A stretch of 64,000 bases of DNA, from the NCBI GenBank assembly GCA_029931535.1, contig JAQPZY010001414.1:1256001-1320000 (forward strand), read 5' to 3'. A program made the translations under genes and the position numbers. The notes below the pieces were generated by a model, which was not told where the DNA came from, did not search any database, and saw only the letters and a program-made list of their open reading frames with translations. The DNA is from Margaritifera margaritifera (Eukaryota; Mollusca; Bivalvia; Unionida; Margaritiferidae). Of this stretch, positions 11,337 to 21,800 are shown one piece after another (positions within the stretch are counted from its first letter, which is position 1; every line of letters starts with the position of its first letter).

Positions 11337-11627
11337 ATGCCTAAACAGTGCCCATGTTGCTCACACTCGACAAGGGACATGTGGAATTTTATACAGCATG
11401 TAAAAAGAAAACACGCTAACGAGATGTACGGTTTTAACACAAACGAAGTAGAAAGCAAATCTATGGAAGAAAGACAGAAAGAGGATATACAACAAATGGA
11501 ATTGCAAAGTATTATAAAAGAAAACCTAACTACAGCAGACAAAATAGTAACCACAAAGGAAGCATACAAGTTACTGGCAATTGAATTAAAATTGAAGAGA
11601 GCAACAATTAGACAGTTTGTTCTATAA
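11337..11627 (+). CDS. Small C2H2 zinc-finger-like ORF, unidentified
   Basis: A 96-codon frame from ATG to TAA. Residues 5-26 fit C-x2-C-x12-H-x4-H (C5, C8, H21, H26), the spacing of a classical zinc finger, with a W and an F between them. The rest is charged and probably helical, with KSMEERQKEDIQQ and a Lys-rich end. The family is not recognised. It could be an intact small gene, a single exon, or a DNA-binding module left from a transposon. No splice signals were needed to open the frame, and no promoter is proven. Confidence 0.35.
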   Translation: MPKQCPCCSHSTRDMWNFIQHVKRKHANEMYGFNTNEVESKSMEERQKEDIQQMELQSIIKENLTTADKIVTTKEAYKLLAIELKLKRATIRQFVL

Positions 11628-11639
11628 TTATATTACTCT

Positions 11640-12359
11640 AATTTTATGCAAGTTTCTGCGTTAATTTTTCAACGTATTTCTCTATTCTCTATATTTGCTT
11701 ATCCTTTATGTAGTTCCTACACCTCATATTCGGTAGGTGTTAGATCCATATTTAATTTCGAATGTCTGAATTTCTTGTATCTGTTGCCGCTGTATGTTCC
11801 GTAACTGTTAGTTTTAAATGAGCAAATTCGTGCCGGTGCAACTCAGACTTGTTTAATTTACAACTAATTTCTCATATATGACATTATCCATTTAGGCAGT
11901 AAACATATTGAACCTCTGTAGCTTCATTTTCTGTTTTTGTTCAGAATTCTAAGTAAGGTCCAGAAAAACCAACTGTTCGCAGAATTTTGTTGTTTATATA
12001 ACTGCCGGAAAATGAAACGAAGTTCAAACTTTAAAAAGCTTAAAAGTAGCAACAAGGAAAGCGCTTTCCGTGTATTCGGTGGAGTCCTCCAGACTTAAAA
12101 AGTTTCACAACTTTGTTTTGCATTTTCTCAATCTTATCCACCTGTTCCCTGCGTTGTATGTATTGTTTTTAATAGCTATTTCTTGGTCTCTATTAACTTT
12201 TTCCAAATTTTCTTCTGAAAAATCTCTCTGTTTTGAAATTTGATATTTTGTAACTCCTTTTATCGCCTATTGTAAGATTGTGTGTACGCTTTATTAGGAG
12301 GCTAGATCCGTCTTTTCTAAATAGTATATTAGTAACAAGTGTTATCCTTCTTAGTGCTA
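11640..12359. other. No gene seen
   Basis: Unique-looking AT-rich DNA. A perfect 14-bp palindrome GGAAAGCGCTTTCC lies near 12057-12070. No coding frame is supported. Confidence 0.4.
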
Positions 12360-12590
12360 AAGAGTGCTCTGTTTACAAAGTATGTATATGTATCTATTAA
12401 TTCATGCTCTTTTTACAAAGTATGTATATGTATATATTAACTCATGCCCTTTTTACAAAGCATGTATGTATGTATATATTAATTCGTGCTCTGTTTACAA
12501 AGTATGTATATGTATATATTAATTCATGCTCTTTTTACAAAGTATGTATATGTATATATTAATTCATGCCCTTTTTACAAAGTATGTATG

Positions 12591-12670
<80 letters not shown>

Positions 12671-12764
12671 TGCCTTTTTTTTACAAAGTATGTATATGAA
12701 TATATTAATTCATGCCCTTTTTACAAAGTATGTATGTATGTATGTATGTATGTATGTATGTATG

Positions 12765-12837
<73 letters not shown>

Positions 12838-12920
12838 GCATGCCTTTTTATTTACAAAGTATGTATATATTAATCCATGCTCTTTTTACAAAGTATGTAT
12901 ATGTATATTTTAATCCATGC
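12360..12920. repeat. Compound minisatellite with (TA)n and (TATG)n tracts
   Basis: A roughly 40-bp unit containing 'tttttacaaagtatgtatat' and 'attaattcatgc' repeats across the region. Two copies have expanded internally into long alternating TA runs (about 12606-12667 and 12771-12833) and one into TATG repeats (about 12731-12770). Long Tyr/Ile frames here are artefacts of the TA runs. Confidence 0.9.
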
Positions 12921-13703
12921 TCGACAGGATCAACAGTCTTAAAAACTGAATATATTTTGCGTGTTAAATAAGTTTTACCAATATTGTGTTTGCTGCAATG
13001 CATTTTTCTGCTCTGTTATCTCCATAAAATCTATGGCACGGAGTCAAAACTAAAAAAAATATTTAGCAAGTCCTATCATCATCACAATGTTTTTGGTAAA
13101 TTGTATTCAGTGTCTATTATTTTCTTGGTTCGTGTGTTTGCCCAATAACCGCTCTGCATTAACTTTTGATAGTGGCTATTGGTAAAATGGACGTCCTTCT
13201 CCAAAGACTATTCGTATAGCAACTCAATACCTACTGCAGCAAAAACTATACCCAGCACTACAAATCCGAAATATTCCGAATGATCTTGCACATCATTGAA
13301 ATTCTGATTGCATAGATACATATGTATTTAATTTATGATATTGTTAAGGCCTTCGTGATTTACTGGGATGAGGTCACAGCGTTATATAGGAACTGTGAAG
13401 GTAAGTGATAAATTAAACTAAACAACGCAAACCTGAGCCAATTTTCACATATCTGTCATCAGTTTGTCATATTAAAATGTTTGGGCATTATTTCAATCCA
13501 TGAGAGAATTGGAAAATATTATTGGTTGTAATAAATTTAAGCAATTATATCTCTTGTCCACAATGAGTTCATGTAATCCTACAACCAAAGGTCTGATCCT
13601 TCGCGCCATGTGACCTCGTTACGTATTGTTTGAAAAGGTTAATATATACGGTGAAACTCAATATTAGAAATTGTTGTGTCAAATTTATTTAGAATTTTGA
13701 ACG
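12921..13703. other. No gene seen
   Basis: AT-rich sequence without a supported frame. Confidence 0.4.
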
Positions 13704-13707
13704 ATGA

Positions 13708-13709
<2 letters not shown>

Positions 13710-13742
<33 letters not shown>
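13710..13742. repeat. (GT)n microsatellite
   Basis: About 16 uninterrupted GT dinucleotides. Confidence 0.95.
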
Positions 13743-13746
<4 letters not shown>

Positions 13747-13801
13747 ATTTAAATATTAATGTCTGCCCACTTAACAACAATGAAACAACATATATTAATC
13801 C

Positions 13802-14064
13802 CAGGGCCGGCGCAATGGTATTTGGCACCCTAGGCGACTCTTCAATCTTGCGACCCCCCCTCCCCTCCCAATTAACTTTTGAAAATAAATATTGTACATT
13901 TATTATTTCCTTCTGTATTTCTCTTTCTATTTTTAGGCGCTTTATTATCTACTCTTTTACGCTATTTCTCTTTCCTTTTTTATTCCTTCAGTTTTTTGAA
14001 GCCCCTCCCAAATGTTGCCGCCCTAGGCGACCGCCTAGTTTGCCTAGTGGTTAAACCGGCCCTG
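13802..14064. mobile_element. 263-bp hAT-type MITE
   Basis: The ends CAGGGCCGG and CCGGCCCTG are perfect inverted repeats. Subterminal inverted 'ccctaggcgac' and 'gccctaggcgaccg' segments are present. The flanks attaatcc (13794-13801) and tttaatcc (14065-14072) form an 8-bp duplication with one mismatch, as expected for the hAT superfamily. There is no transposase inside. The 86- and 116-residue frames that cross it are not genes. Confidence 0.85.
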
Positions 14065-14072
14065 TTTAATCC

Positions 14073-14780
14073 AGATATACTCCCAAGGGTATTTTTGTCT
14101 TTCAAAAACCAGGTAGAAGAAAGAGTAGATTCGTATTGATGGGGTGCAATTGGGGGCGGATGGAACGCTGTATATGAAGCTGGCTATGCCAGAGTAATTT
14201 CATTTCTTGGTAAGGTTTTATGTCATTAAATCATTAATAAAAAATGTGGCGAATCCTCTAATGTGATAAAACTAGTAATTACTTACACATTCATCTATTC
14301 AAAGGACTTCACTTAGTTTCTGACAGAGTTCTCTAATTTGTTGGCCGTACATCATAAATAGAACATTTTTCTTGGGATACAAAATCTTCGTCAGTATACA
14401 ATTTTCTCTCAAACATGGTAATTATAATTATGTAAATAACTGTGAATCTAATAAATATATAGTGTTTACTCTAAAAGTAAATATATTTCCCTCTAAATTA
14501 CAACTTGTTTGAAAACATAAATTAGAAGTAACAAAAAGATCTTCCACACTCTCACATTTCCGAAGCCTATGCTATTAAAAACAGGAGTACGATTCATATG
14601 AATTATTTCAGACATTTTACATAGGAAGAATATCGATAAAATTATTCAGCATTCTTAATGACATTAACTTGGAAAGTATGTTCTATTATACGATTACAAT
14701 GGAGGTTTTCCTCCGTTTTATTTGTATTGTTATTCAATATATATATATATATATATAGTTTAATTTATGATTTTTTGAGT
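14073..14780. other. No gene seen
   Basis: AT-rich with a short (AT)n run near 14738-14757. Confidence 0.4.
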
Positions 14781-14799
14781 ACACGCAGAGTTTAGGGTC

Positions 14800-14961
14800 G
14801 TTACATTTACATTTCCGGCGGAAGCGTAAGGGACCATGGCAACACATGTGAACAAAATGGTGGTATTGATTGGCAGTTTCATGAACGGTAGCACAGTTAT
14901 ACGGTAGTTTTACGGGATTGCTTCAACTTTCTTTTTTTTTTACAACATCAGTTAAGCTGAG
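14800..14961 (+). promoter_or_regulatory. Candidate AKAP14 promoter and untranslated first exon
   Basis: This CpG-bearing patch holds 'atttccggcggaagcg' (back-to-back ETS-type GGAA cores), an X-box-like 14-mer at 14830-14843, and 'acaaaatggtgg' at 14852-14863, close to a YY1 site. A donor-like AG/GTAATA follows at 14961/14962. The first coding exon of AKAP14 begins at a splice acceptor only 6 bases before its ATG, so an upstream untranslated exon must exist, and this patch is the best candidate seen. The site matches are visible; the promoter role is inferred. Confidence 0.45.
14830..14843 (-). promoter_or_regulatory. RFX X-box-like site
   Basis: On the - strand the 14-mer reads GTTGCC AT GGTCCC. 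The first half-site is a perfect X-box half. The second has two mismatches to the mirror half GGYAAC. RFX factors drive many ciliary genes through such sites, which fits the downstream ciliary gene. Confidence 0.45.
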
Positions 14962-15155
14962 GTAATACAGCAGACTATTTAAATGACGTTTCATATATAA
15001 AAGCGTATATAATTCGTTCATAATGTCATATGTTACATATTTTCGATGAAACTCCTTCAGTTTATGGCGTAATGTAGCCCATTTGGTATACTACGACATC
15101 CTTTTAACCGCGTCATACCTATTACCGCGGCCTTTGAATCTTTCAGAGAAACCGC

Positions 15156-15163
15156 TGACGTCA
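15156..15163. promoter_or_regulatory. Palindromic CRE-like site
   Basis: A perfect TGACGTCA octamer lies about 300 bp downstream of the candidate promoter patch, in a locally CpG-bearing stretch. CREB/ATF proteins bind such sites. Function is not shown. Confidence 0.35.
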
Positions 15164-15169
15164 TACAAA

Positions 15170-17520
15170 CAAACTGATACAGCGGCTATCTCTGCATCAA
15201 TATCATTTGATTTCATGCCATCATTGTTATGAAATTTTCCATTGTTAAAGTGAGAGTTTGGATAATGTTGGTAGACTCGTTTTGGGTATGTTTTCTAAGT
15301 AGTAACCCAGTAATAGGTCATACCGGCCTATTTTGAGTAGCTCACCGTGAAAGAGTATTTCTTAAATATAGCAAATTGTGTCAATCAATGTTCTCCAAAT
15401 AATCACATTAATAAATTTTGTAATGAATGCAAGGACTTCTTTGACCAATATTGCTGTCAAATTAAAGCACTTGTCAACATTTTTGTTTTTAAATACTTCA
15501 TGTTTAGACTTTGATTAGTGTTTCGGTTTTAGTTGTTTCAAATTGTGAGTGTTTTAATATAGATACAAGCCGTCTTAATAAGAATTGCATTAAGGAGCAG
15601 GAAAATCTGCATTGTACTATAAAACACTTATTTACATTGCCTTTTTTCTTAGTCCTACAATACAAGAAGTATCTGCCCCCCTCCCCCTCCCCCTCCCCCC
15701 CCCCCCTCCATGCCATTGCTGGACTACCTTTCTCTTTGTCTATCTGATGACAGCAATTCTTTATTTACAAAATTAATTATTTACTGTGTGCTGTATGCTA
15801 GGTGCTTGTAAAACTGAATATTTACATTATTAGTAAATCTCTTTACAAGAAGACATTGAATTTATTCACAAAAAGTAGATGTAAGGACTGACACAGGTGT
15901 TAGGCTTGAAGTATACCACTGTGTTGGTTGTTGATACAGAAAATGGTATTAAAGTTTACTGAGTGATTCCAGAGTCTGTTCTAGAGCTGAAACTTTATTG
16001 GTGAAAATCTCCCATCTGTATAAAAAAAGAGAGGGAATTTCTTAATGTATGTGATATTTAACATAATAAAGATAGGGTTTGCAACTATGATACAAGAGTT
16101 TATGCATTCAGTGGATTTTATAGAAGGATTTTTTTTAGAAATTTGTGTGAATCCCACAATTGTGCATTCTAGAATAGACTCTGTGATTCTACCCTTATTG
16201 TAAATTGATCTTCTATTTTGATTGATTAGTAATAACCATTGTGATGTATACTGTGTAATTCAATTTAAAATAAATGTTATTTTTTCAATTAATTGGATAA
16301 AATTTATGTCCAATGATTTACATTTTTAATTGATTTGCAAATGTATAAAACTTAATAAAATGTTTGCCAAGTTTCCATTAATATATTAGGGCTTAACAGT
16401 AATGGTTGCCCGACTGCCCGAGGCAAGTGAAACTGCAATGGAAACGAGGCAAAAAAAACTGCATTGGAAAGTTAGAAGAGCTTGTTTGTCCACGCAAAAG
16501 ACTTTTAGGTGTTACTGATGAACATGATTATGAGAGAAATAAATGTTTGTAAAAATTATAACTAAAATAATGGGATAGATTATTTTTAATCCATGCTGTG
16601 CACTTTGTCCTAGAGCTGAAATGGATAAACAAGCATTCAAATCAGAATACTTTTTGCAATTATTAGAATATAAAATCAGTATTGAATATTTGTTTATTTA
16701 TTTAACAAGTTTAGTTTCATTTTGTGAAAGAAACAATCAACACTGATCAGGCAAAATGTAAACTATGCAGCTTTGAATTAGTCTACACAGAAACAACTTC
16801 AAAAACTTCCTAAATCACCCTACATTTAAATGCTCACTCACTACCTAATCATAATTCAGAATTCTAAATAGTCACATTGCTCACCATTTCTATTGATTGT
16901 CTTTCAAGTGCTCTTGAAAGATAATGTTTAATTTGGCAAAGCAAAATAATGATAAAGAACATGGTATGGAACAAAGGTTGTCATATCAAATTCAACAAAG
17001 CCTTAATGTATCAATCAACTTATCAAAATTTAATTAAATTAAATTGACCATGTCTGTGTGATTCTCACTATGACCAAATCACTTCCCAGAATTTTTCAAA
17101 AAAATAGTCCTTGCGTTGAACTGAACAAATAAGCAAGAGTTACTGCCCTTCTTTATCCACTGTCTGTCATCAGCACTGAAGTAATGTTTTTTTGGGGGGT
17201 GGGGTGGGAGGCAGGCATAAAATACAAATATAGATAAAGAAAGAAGAAAGGATGGATTTGATAGCTTTATTGACATTGACAAATATTCAATATCTATCCA
17301 ATTACATACAAAGAGTATTCAGATAGGAAAATTTTCTACTTTGTACTAAATGCAAGACTTAAAATAAAATATTCCATTTTTTATTATAAATGATGTCAAT
17401 CTGCAATGTGCTTAATAGACTAATTTAATCCTTTCCAGTCTGATATAGCCTTACATATCAAGTGTGTGATATTACATGAGCAGCCAATCATTTACAGCAT
17501 TAAACTGTTTTACCTAGAGG
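15170..17520. other. Probable AKAP14 first intron, left part
   Basis: AT-rich, with a C/T-rich tract at 15674-15712 and a G-rich tract near 17190-17210. No exon or clear element is seen. A short 'gcccgaggcaagt' fragment near 16415 resembles dispersed repeat A. Confidence 0.35.
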
Positions 17521-17802
17521 CAGGTCCATTGCAAGTTTATGATGGATGATACAATGCCCCAGGTGAACGGCGCTTTTGGTACCCCCCACCCTTAGAAACA
17601 AAAAACAGCAAACTGTTTATTTTTTAAATGTATTATTAGTCATGAGAATAATAACTAAATGTAGGTATTTTACTGAAAAAACTGTACGTTTGTTGAAGTA
17701 AAATACAGAATAAACGAATATGATCTGCGAAATGGTGTCCCCCCAACTGGGCTTGGCATCCCAGGCAGTCACCTGTATTGCCTGCCCCTTATGACAGCCC
17801 TA
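17521..17802. mobile_element. Probable 282-bp hAT-type MITE
   Basis: The block runs from CAGGTCCATTG to GACAGCCCTA, with roughly inverted ends. It is flanked by cctagagg (17513-17520) and actagagg (17803-17810), an 8-bp duplication with one mismatch. Inner 'caggtgaacggcgc' and 'caggcagtcacctg' segments recall the 13802 element. The ends are more degraded. Confidence 0.5.
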
Positions 17803-17810
17803 ACTAGAGG

Positions 17811-18558
17811 TTTAAATTCAGATTTGTTATCAAACAGGTTTCGTCGTATTAGTTTTTAATAGCTCAATCATTTCTGTCAAATGTTAAGTAGCATGATTGC
17901 ACAGAATTACCTTCAACTGATGAATGACTGCTTACATGTCAGTTAGACACATGAGTGAATGTTACATCATTGTGTTGCTTTTGTATGTTATTTTTTTGTT
18001 GAAAGAAAAGGAAGATGGCTGGGGAAAAAAAAAGAAAAGGCAGAGAAGTGCAGAGAATATAAAATGGATAAGTGTTAAAGAGAGTTTCTGCAAAAAAATG
18101 CCAATAATACATGTGGCTTTTAATCATGGGCAAGTAGTTAAATGAATGGTCAGGGCAAGTAGTTTATGTGAAGACAGGGCAAGTGATCACAAAAAATAAT
18201 GTAAAGCCCTGAGTATATATATCAAATGATGGAATGCTGGAATAGTATGCCTGTAAAATGTATGGATGCAATGGTATTTATCAATAATCTATAACCATCC
18301 AAGGAATGATGTAATTTTATAAGCACAACATGTAGTATTGAAACTCTCCCATCACTCTTGCCTATGAGAGTACTATATAATTTCTAGACTGGTTCTCCAT
18401 TTCAGCAGGTTTTTCTCACAAGCAAAATTTCTTTAGCAGAGTCTCAGCCAAATGGTTGATAGTACATATATACCATCTGGCAAAGGAGTCTATTGATGAA
18501 TTTAGTTACATGTATTTAATTATTTAATTGGTTATTAATTATATCATGTTATTTCCAG
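17811..18558. other. Intron with fragments of repeat A
   Basis: 'gggcaagtagtt'-type segments repeat at 18125-18190. The 3' end is a good splice acceptor ('gttatttccag') before the first coding exon of AKAP14. Confidence 0.4.
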
Positions 18559-18564
18559 GGAACC

Positions 18565-18825
18565 ATGTCAGCAGATGACATTTATGTTGACCAGGCCAAA
18601 CGTCTGGTAGATGATGTCATAGAGATGGCGATCAAGAGACTGGAAACAAACATGTCCCAGATGTCAGAAAAGGAAAAGACATTCGAGTCTTTAAAAATGA
18701 ATGAATGGTCAAGAGAATCCACTTTAATAAAAGAGGAAGACTATGTTGTTAGAAACATTGCTTGGTTGAATATAGGAGAATTCACCATTGAGAAAGCCCA
18801 GGAAAAGATTGATACTTTCATAAAG
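18565..18825 (+). CDS. AKAP14: AKAP14 coding exon 1
   Basis: Encodes residues 1-87, from MSADDIYVDQ to DTFIK. The acceptor 'ttatttccag' ends at 18558, leaving 6 untranslated bases before the ATG. The donor GTATCT at 18826 leaves phase 0. The exon carries the predicted RII-binding helix and the start of the AKAP28 domain. Confidence 0.85.
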
Positions 18826-21800
18826 GTATCTTATTGTTTATATAGATTAGTCTTACTGTGCCTAATGCCTTCACTAATGAAATAAATTGAAAGGAAAATC
18901 ATTTTTATATCTCATGTATTCTAAACAGTGAGTATAGAAACAGATAACATTTTAATCAGCATTTCTATCTTTGTGTCATTTTCACATGCTTTATGATATT
19001 GTATTCGCAGATGTTAAAATAAACTAGATAAGGACTGATGCTGGTCCAGTCAGCTGCTGCAAATGATAATATTTTCTTCTCATTGTAATTCAGTTGGTAG
19101 CTGTAGATGGGTTTCATTTCCAGCCAGTTTTATCTATTGTGAAAAAAGTTGTCTTCCATCTTATGGGTCAGAATTATTTAGGTTTATCATGGACAGGAAT
19201 AGTGATTTGGTATGTACATCATGGACAGGAATAATGATTTGGTATGTACATCATGGACAGGAAAAGTGATTTGGTATGTACATCATGGACAGGAATAGTG
19301 ATTTGGTATGTTCATCATGGACAGGAATAGTGATTTGGTATGTACATCATGGCCAGGAATAGTGATTTGGTATGTACATCATGGACAGGAATAGTGATTT
19401 GGTATGTACATCATGGACAGGAAAAGTGATTTGGTATGTACATCATGGACAGGAATAGTGATTTGGTATGTTCATCATGGACAGGAATAGTGATTTGGTA
19501 TGTACATCATGGACAGGAATAGTGATTTGGTATGTACATCATGGACAGGAATAGTGATTTGGTGTGTACATCATGGACAGGAATAGTGATTTGGTATGCA
19601 AATATGACTTATTTTGAACATGTTATTATTACACACTAAAAAAATTTTGCTAGTTGATGGTTGTATAAAATTTTATATGCATAGGTTTGATAATCTGAGT
19701 TTAATTTGATAAAAGAATGAAGAGATCTGTAGCTTTGATTAACTTGGGCTATATTAATATAAAGAAAGTGATGGTAATATCCTCTTTATAAATCTCATTA
19801 GCATCCTCCTCCTCTTCCTCTTCCTGCTGATCATTATTAGTGCTTTTGGATATTGTGGTAGCCATAATGATCATACTGACATCATTGTCAATGCCATTAT
19901 CATTATTACTTTGGGATATTGAGGAACCCATAATGATCATGTTGACATCATTGTCAATGCCATCATCATTATTACTTTTGGATATTATAGAAGCCATAAT
20001 GATCATATTGACATCATTGTCAGTGCCATGATCATTATTACTTTTGGATGGTGTGATAGCCATAATGATCATGTTGATATCATTGTCAATGCCATCATTA
20101 TTATTGATTTCATAGCTACCATGGTCGAGCAAGAATTAATTTTTTTTTACAGTTGCTGTATAGTCCTCATTATTTAACGACATGTTATCATTGTCATCAT
20201 CATCATCATGAATGTCTTGATATTTTCAATGATGCTTAAGATTTATCTTCACTGATTAGAATTACCCAAGATCGTATTTTTGTATCACTTAGTGTTTGTA
20301 CATGTCAGTGTCAAAACATCAGGTCATAAATACCATATTATACACCACGATATAATACCTCAAGATATCCGAAACCAATTTCAGTGATACCTGCAAAATT
20401 TAATCTTGTATGTGATAAATATAATCTTTAACTTATGCGTATTTGACAATAAATTTACTCCATTCATTCAGGTAAACAAACTGCCTTGGTGGCTCAGTGG
20501 CTAGCATGCCAGATTGATGACTGAAAGGATTCCAGTTCAAATCCTACCATTAGATCAGGCTGGGTTGGCTACCATAGTGTGTCCTTGGGCAAGGCACTTT
20601 ACTCCAGTTGCCTCGGCACTAAATAACCTACTTGTTTTGCTGTGCCGTAAAACAACAAACCAAACCAACCCACCTACTGAAAGCTGCTTAAAGCACACAC
20701 CATGTCAATTACCTCTTTCATAAATCATATATAATAAAGATGTTTTAGATTCTTTACATCCCAGTTATCTTTTCAGACCTGGGAATATGATAACAGCTGG
20801 CTCTACTGTATAGATTTCATGGGACAGGATGCACATGAGTTTGACACTCGCTACAGATTTAGAGTCCGGTGGAGTATACCAACCAGGCGTAAACCCATAC
20901 CGAGGGCCACTGCTTGTGTCTACTTCACATTCCAAGTGTCAAAAATCAAACCCAAAGTAAGCATCCATCAAAAATATTATCTTATGGTCATGTATTGAAT
21001 TCAGAGGTTATATATTAGCACCTTTCTGTATTATGCACAAAACAAAAAACTAATTGAAAAAATCTGAAAATTTTGATTTCTGAAATGGTTTTTCTGGTAT
21101 ATTGTGTCTACCTCTTTCATTGTTTAGCTAATATTTAAGTTTTAACTATTTTAAATAATTATAAGAAGGATCTATCTTTTTTTCTGGAATTAATCCTTTG
21201 ATTTTTTTTTTATTGCCAACAAGCAATAATCTTTTAAAAGTTTACTTTTTACATTATTAAATACAGTCGTTTACTTTTTACATTATTAAATACCGTCAAA
21301 CCTGTCTTAATGGTCACCTGCATTAAAGATCAGTTATGGAGGTTTCTGTTTAAACTTACCGGTACTATTTTGTTTCTTTCATACCTGAAAACCCGATATT
21401 CTTGGTTGTTACAAATTTATATTGCATCTTTTATAAATAATTGTGTTTAAAAGTATGACCCTCACAAAAGTTGGCACAGGTGTTACCTGCCCCTGATAGG
21501 TATGCCGAAGTGACGTATGAATAGAACAAAGAACTCACCAGGATTTAGATTATAGTATAGGAATTTACAGTAGGTTATGAAATGAACAGTGATCCTGTGG
21601 AAATGTAAGAAATTGAAACAACTAATACTACACCTGTGGTGAGTATGATTATTGATCGATCAATAGAAGAAATATTTATGACAATTATTGCAAAGAATTA
21701 CAAAAATATTGTCCATTCAAATGTAGAGGCATGATTTTGGCATATTGTCCAACTTTTATATTGTATAAGTAGTGTTCCACAGTTTTGGTTTTTACCTATT

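Noticed and set aside
12486..12913. Long Tyr/Ile-rich open frames of about 115 residues
   Set aside because: They are produced by TA and TATG microsatellite runs, which lack stop codons in these registers.
13704..14139. 116- and 86-residue frames
   Set aside because: They start in a GT repeat or lie across a hAT-type MITE and its flank.
20480..20560. Functional tRNA gene
   Set aside because: The A- and B-box-like motifs belong to a SINE head repeated at 34010 and 48535. The rest does not form a complete tRNA cloverleaf as far as can be judged by eye.
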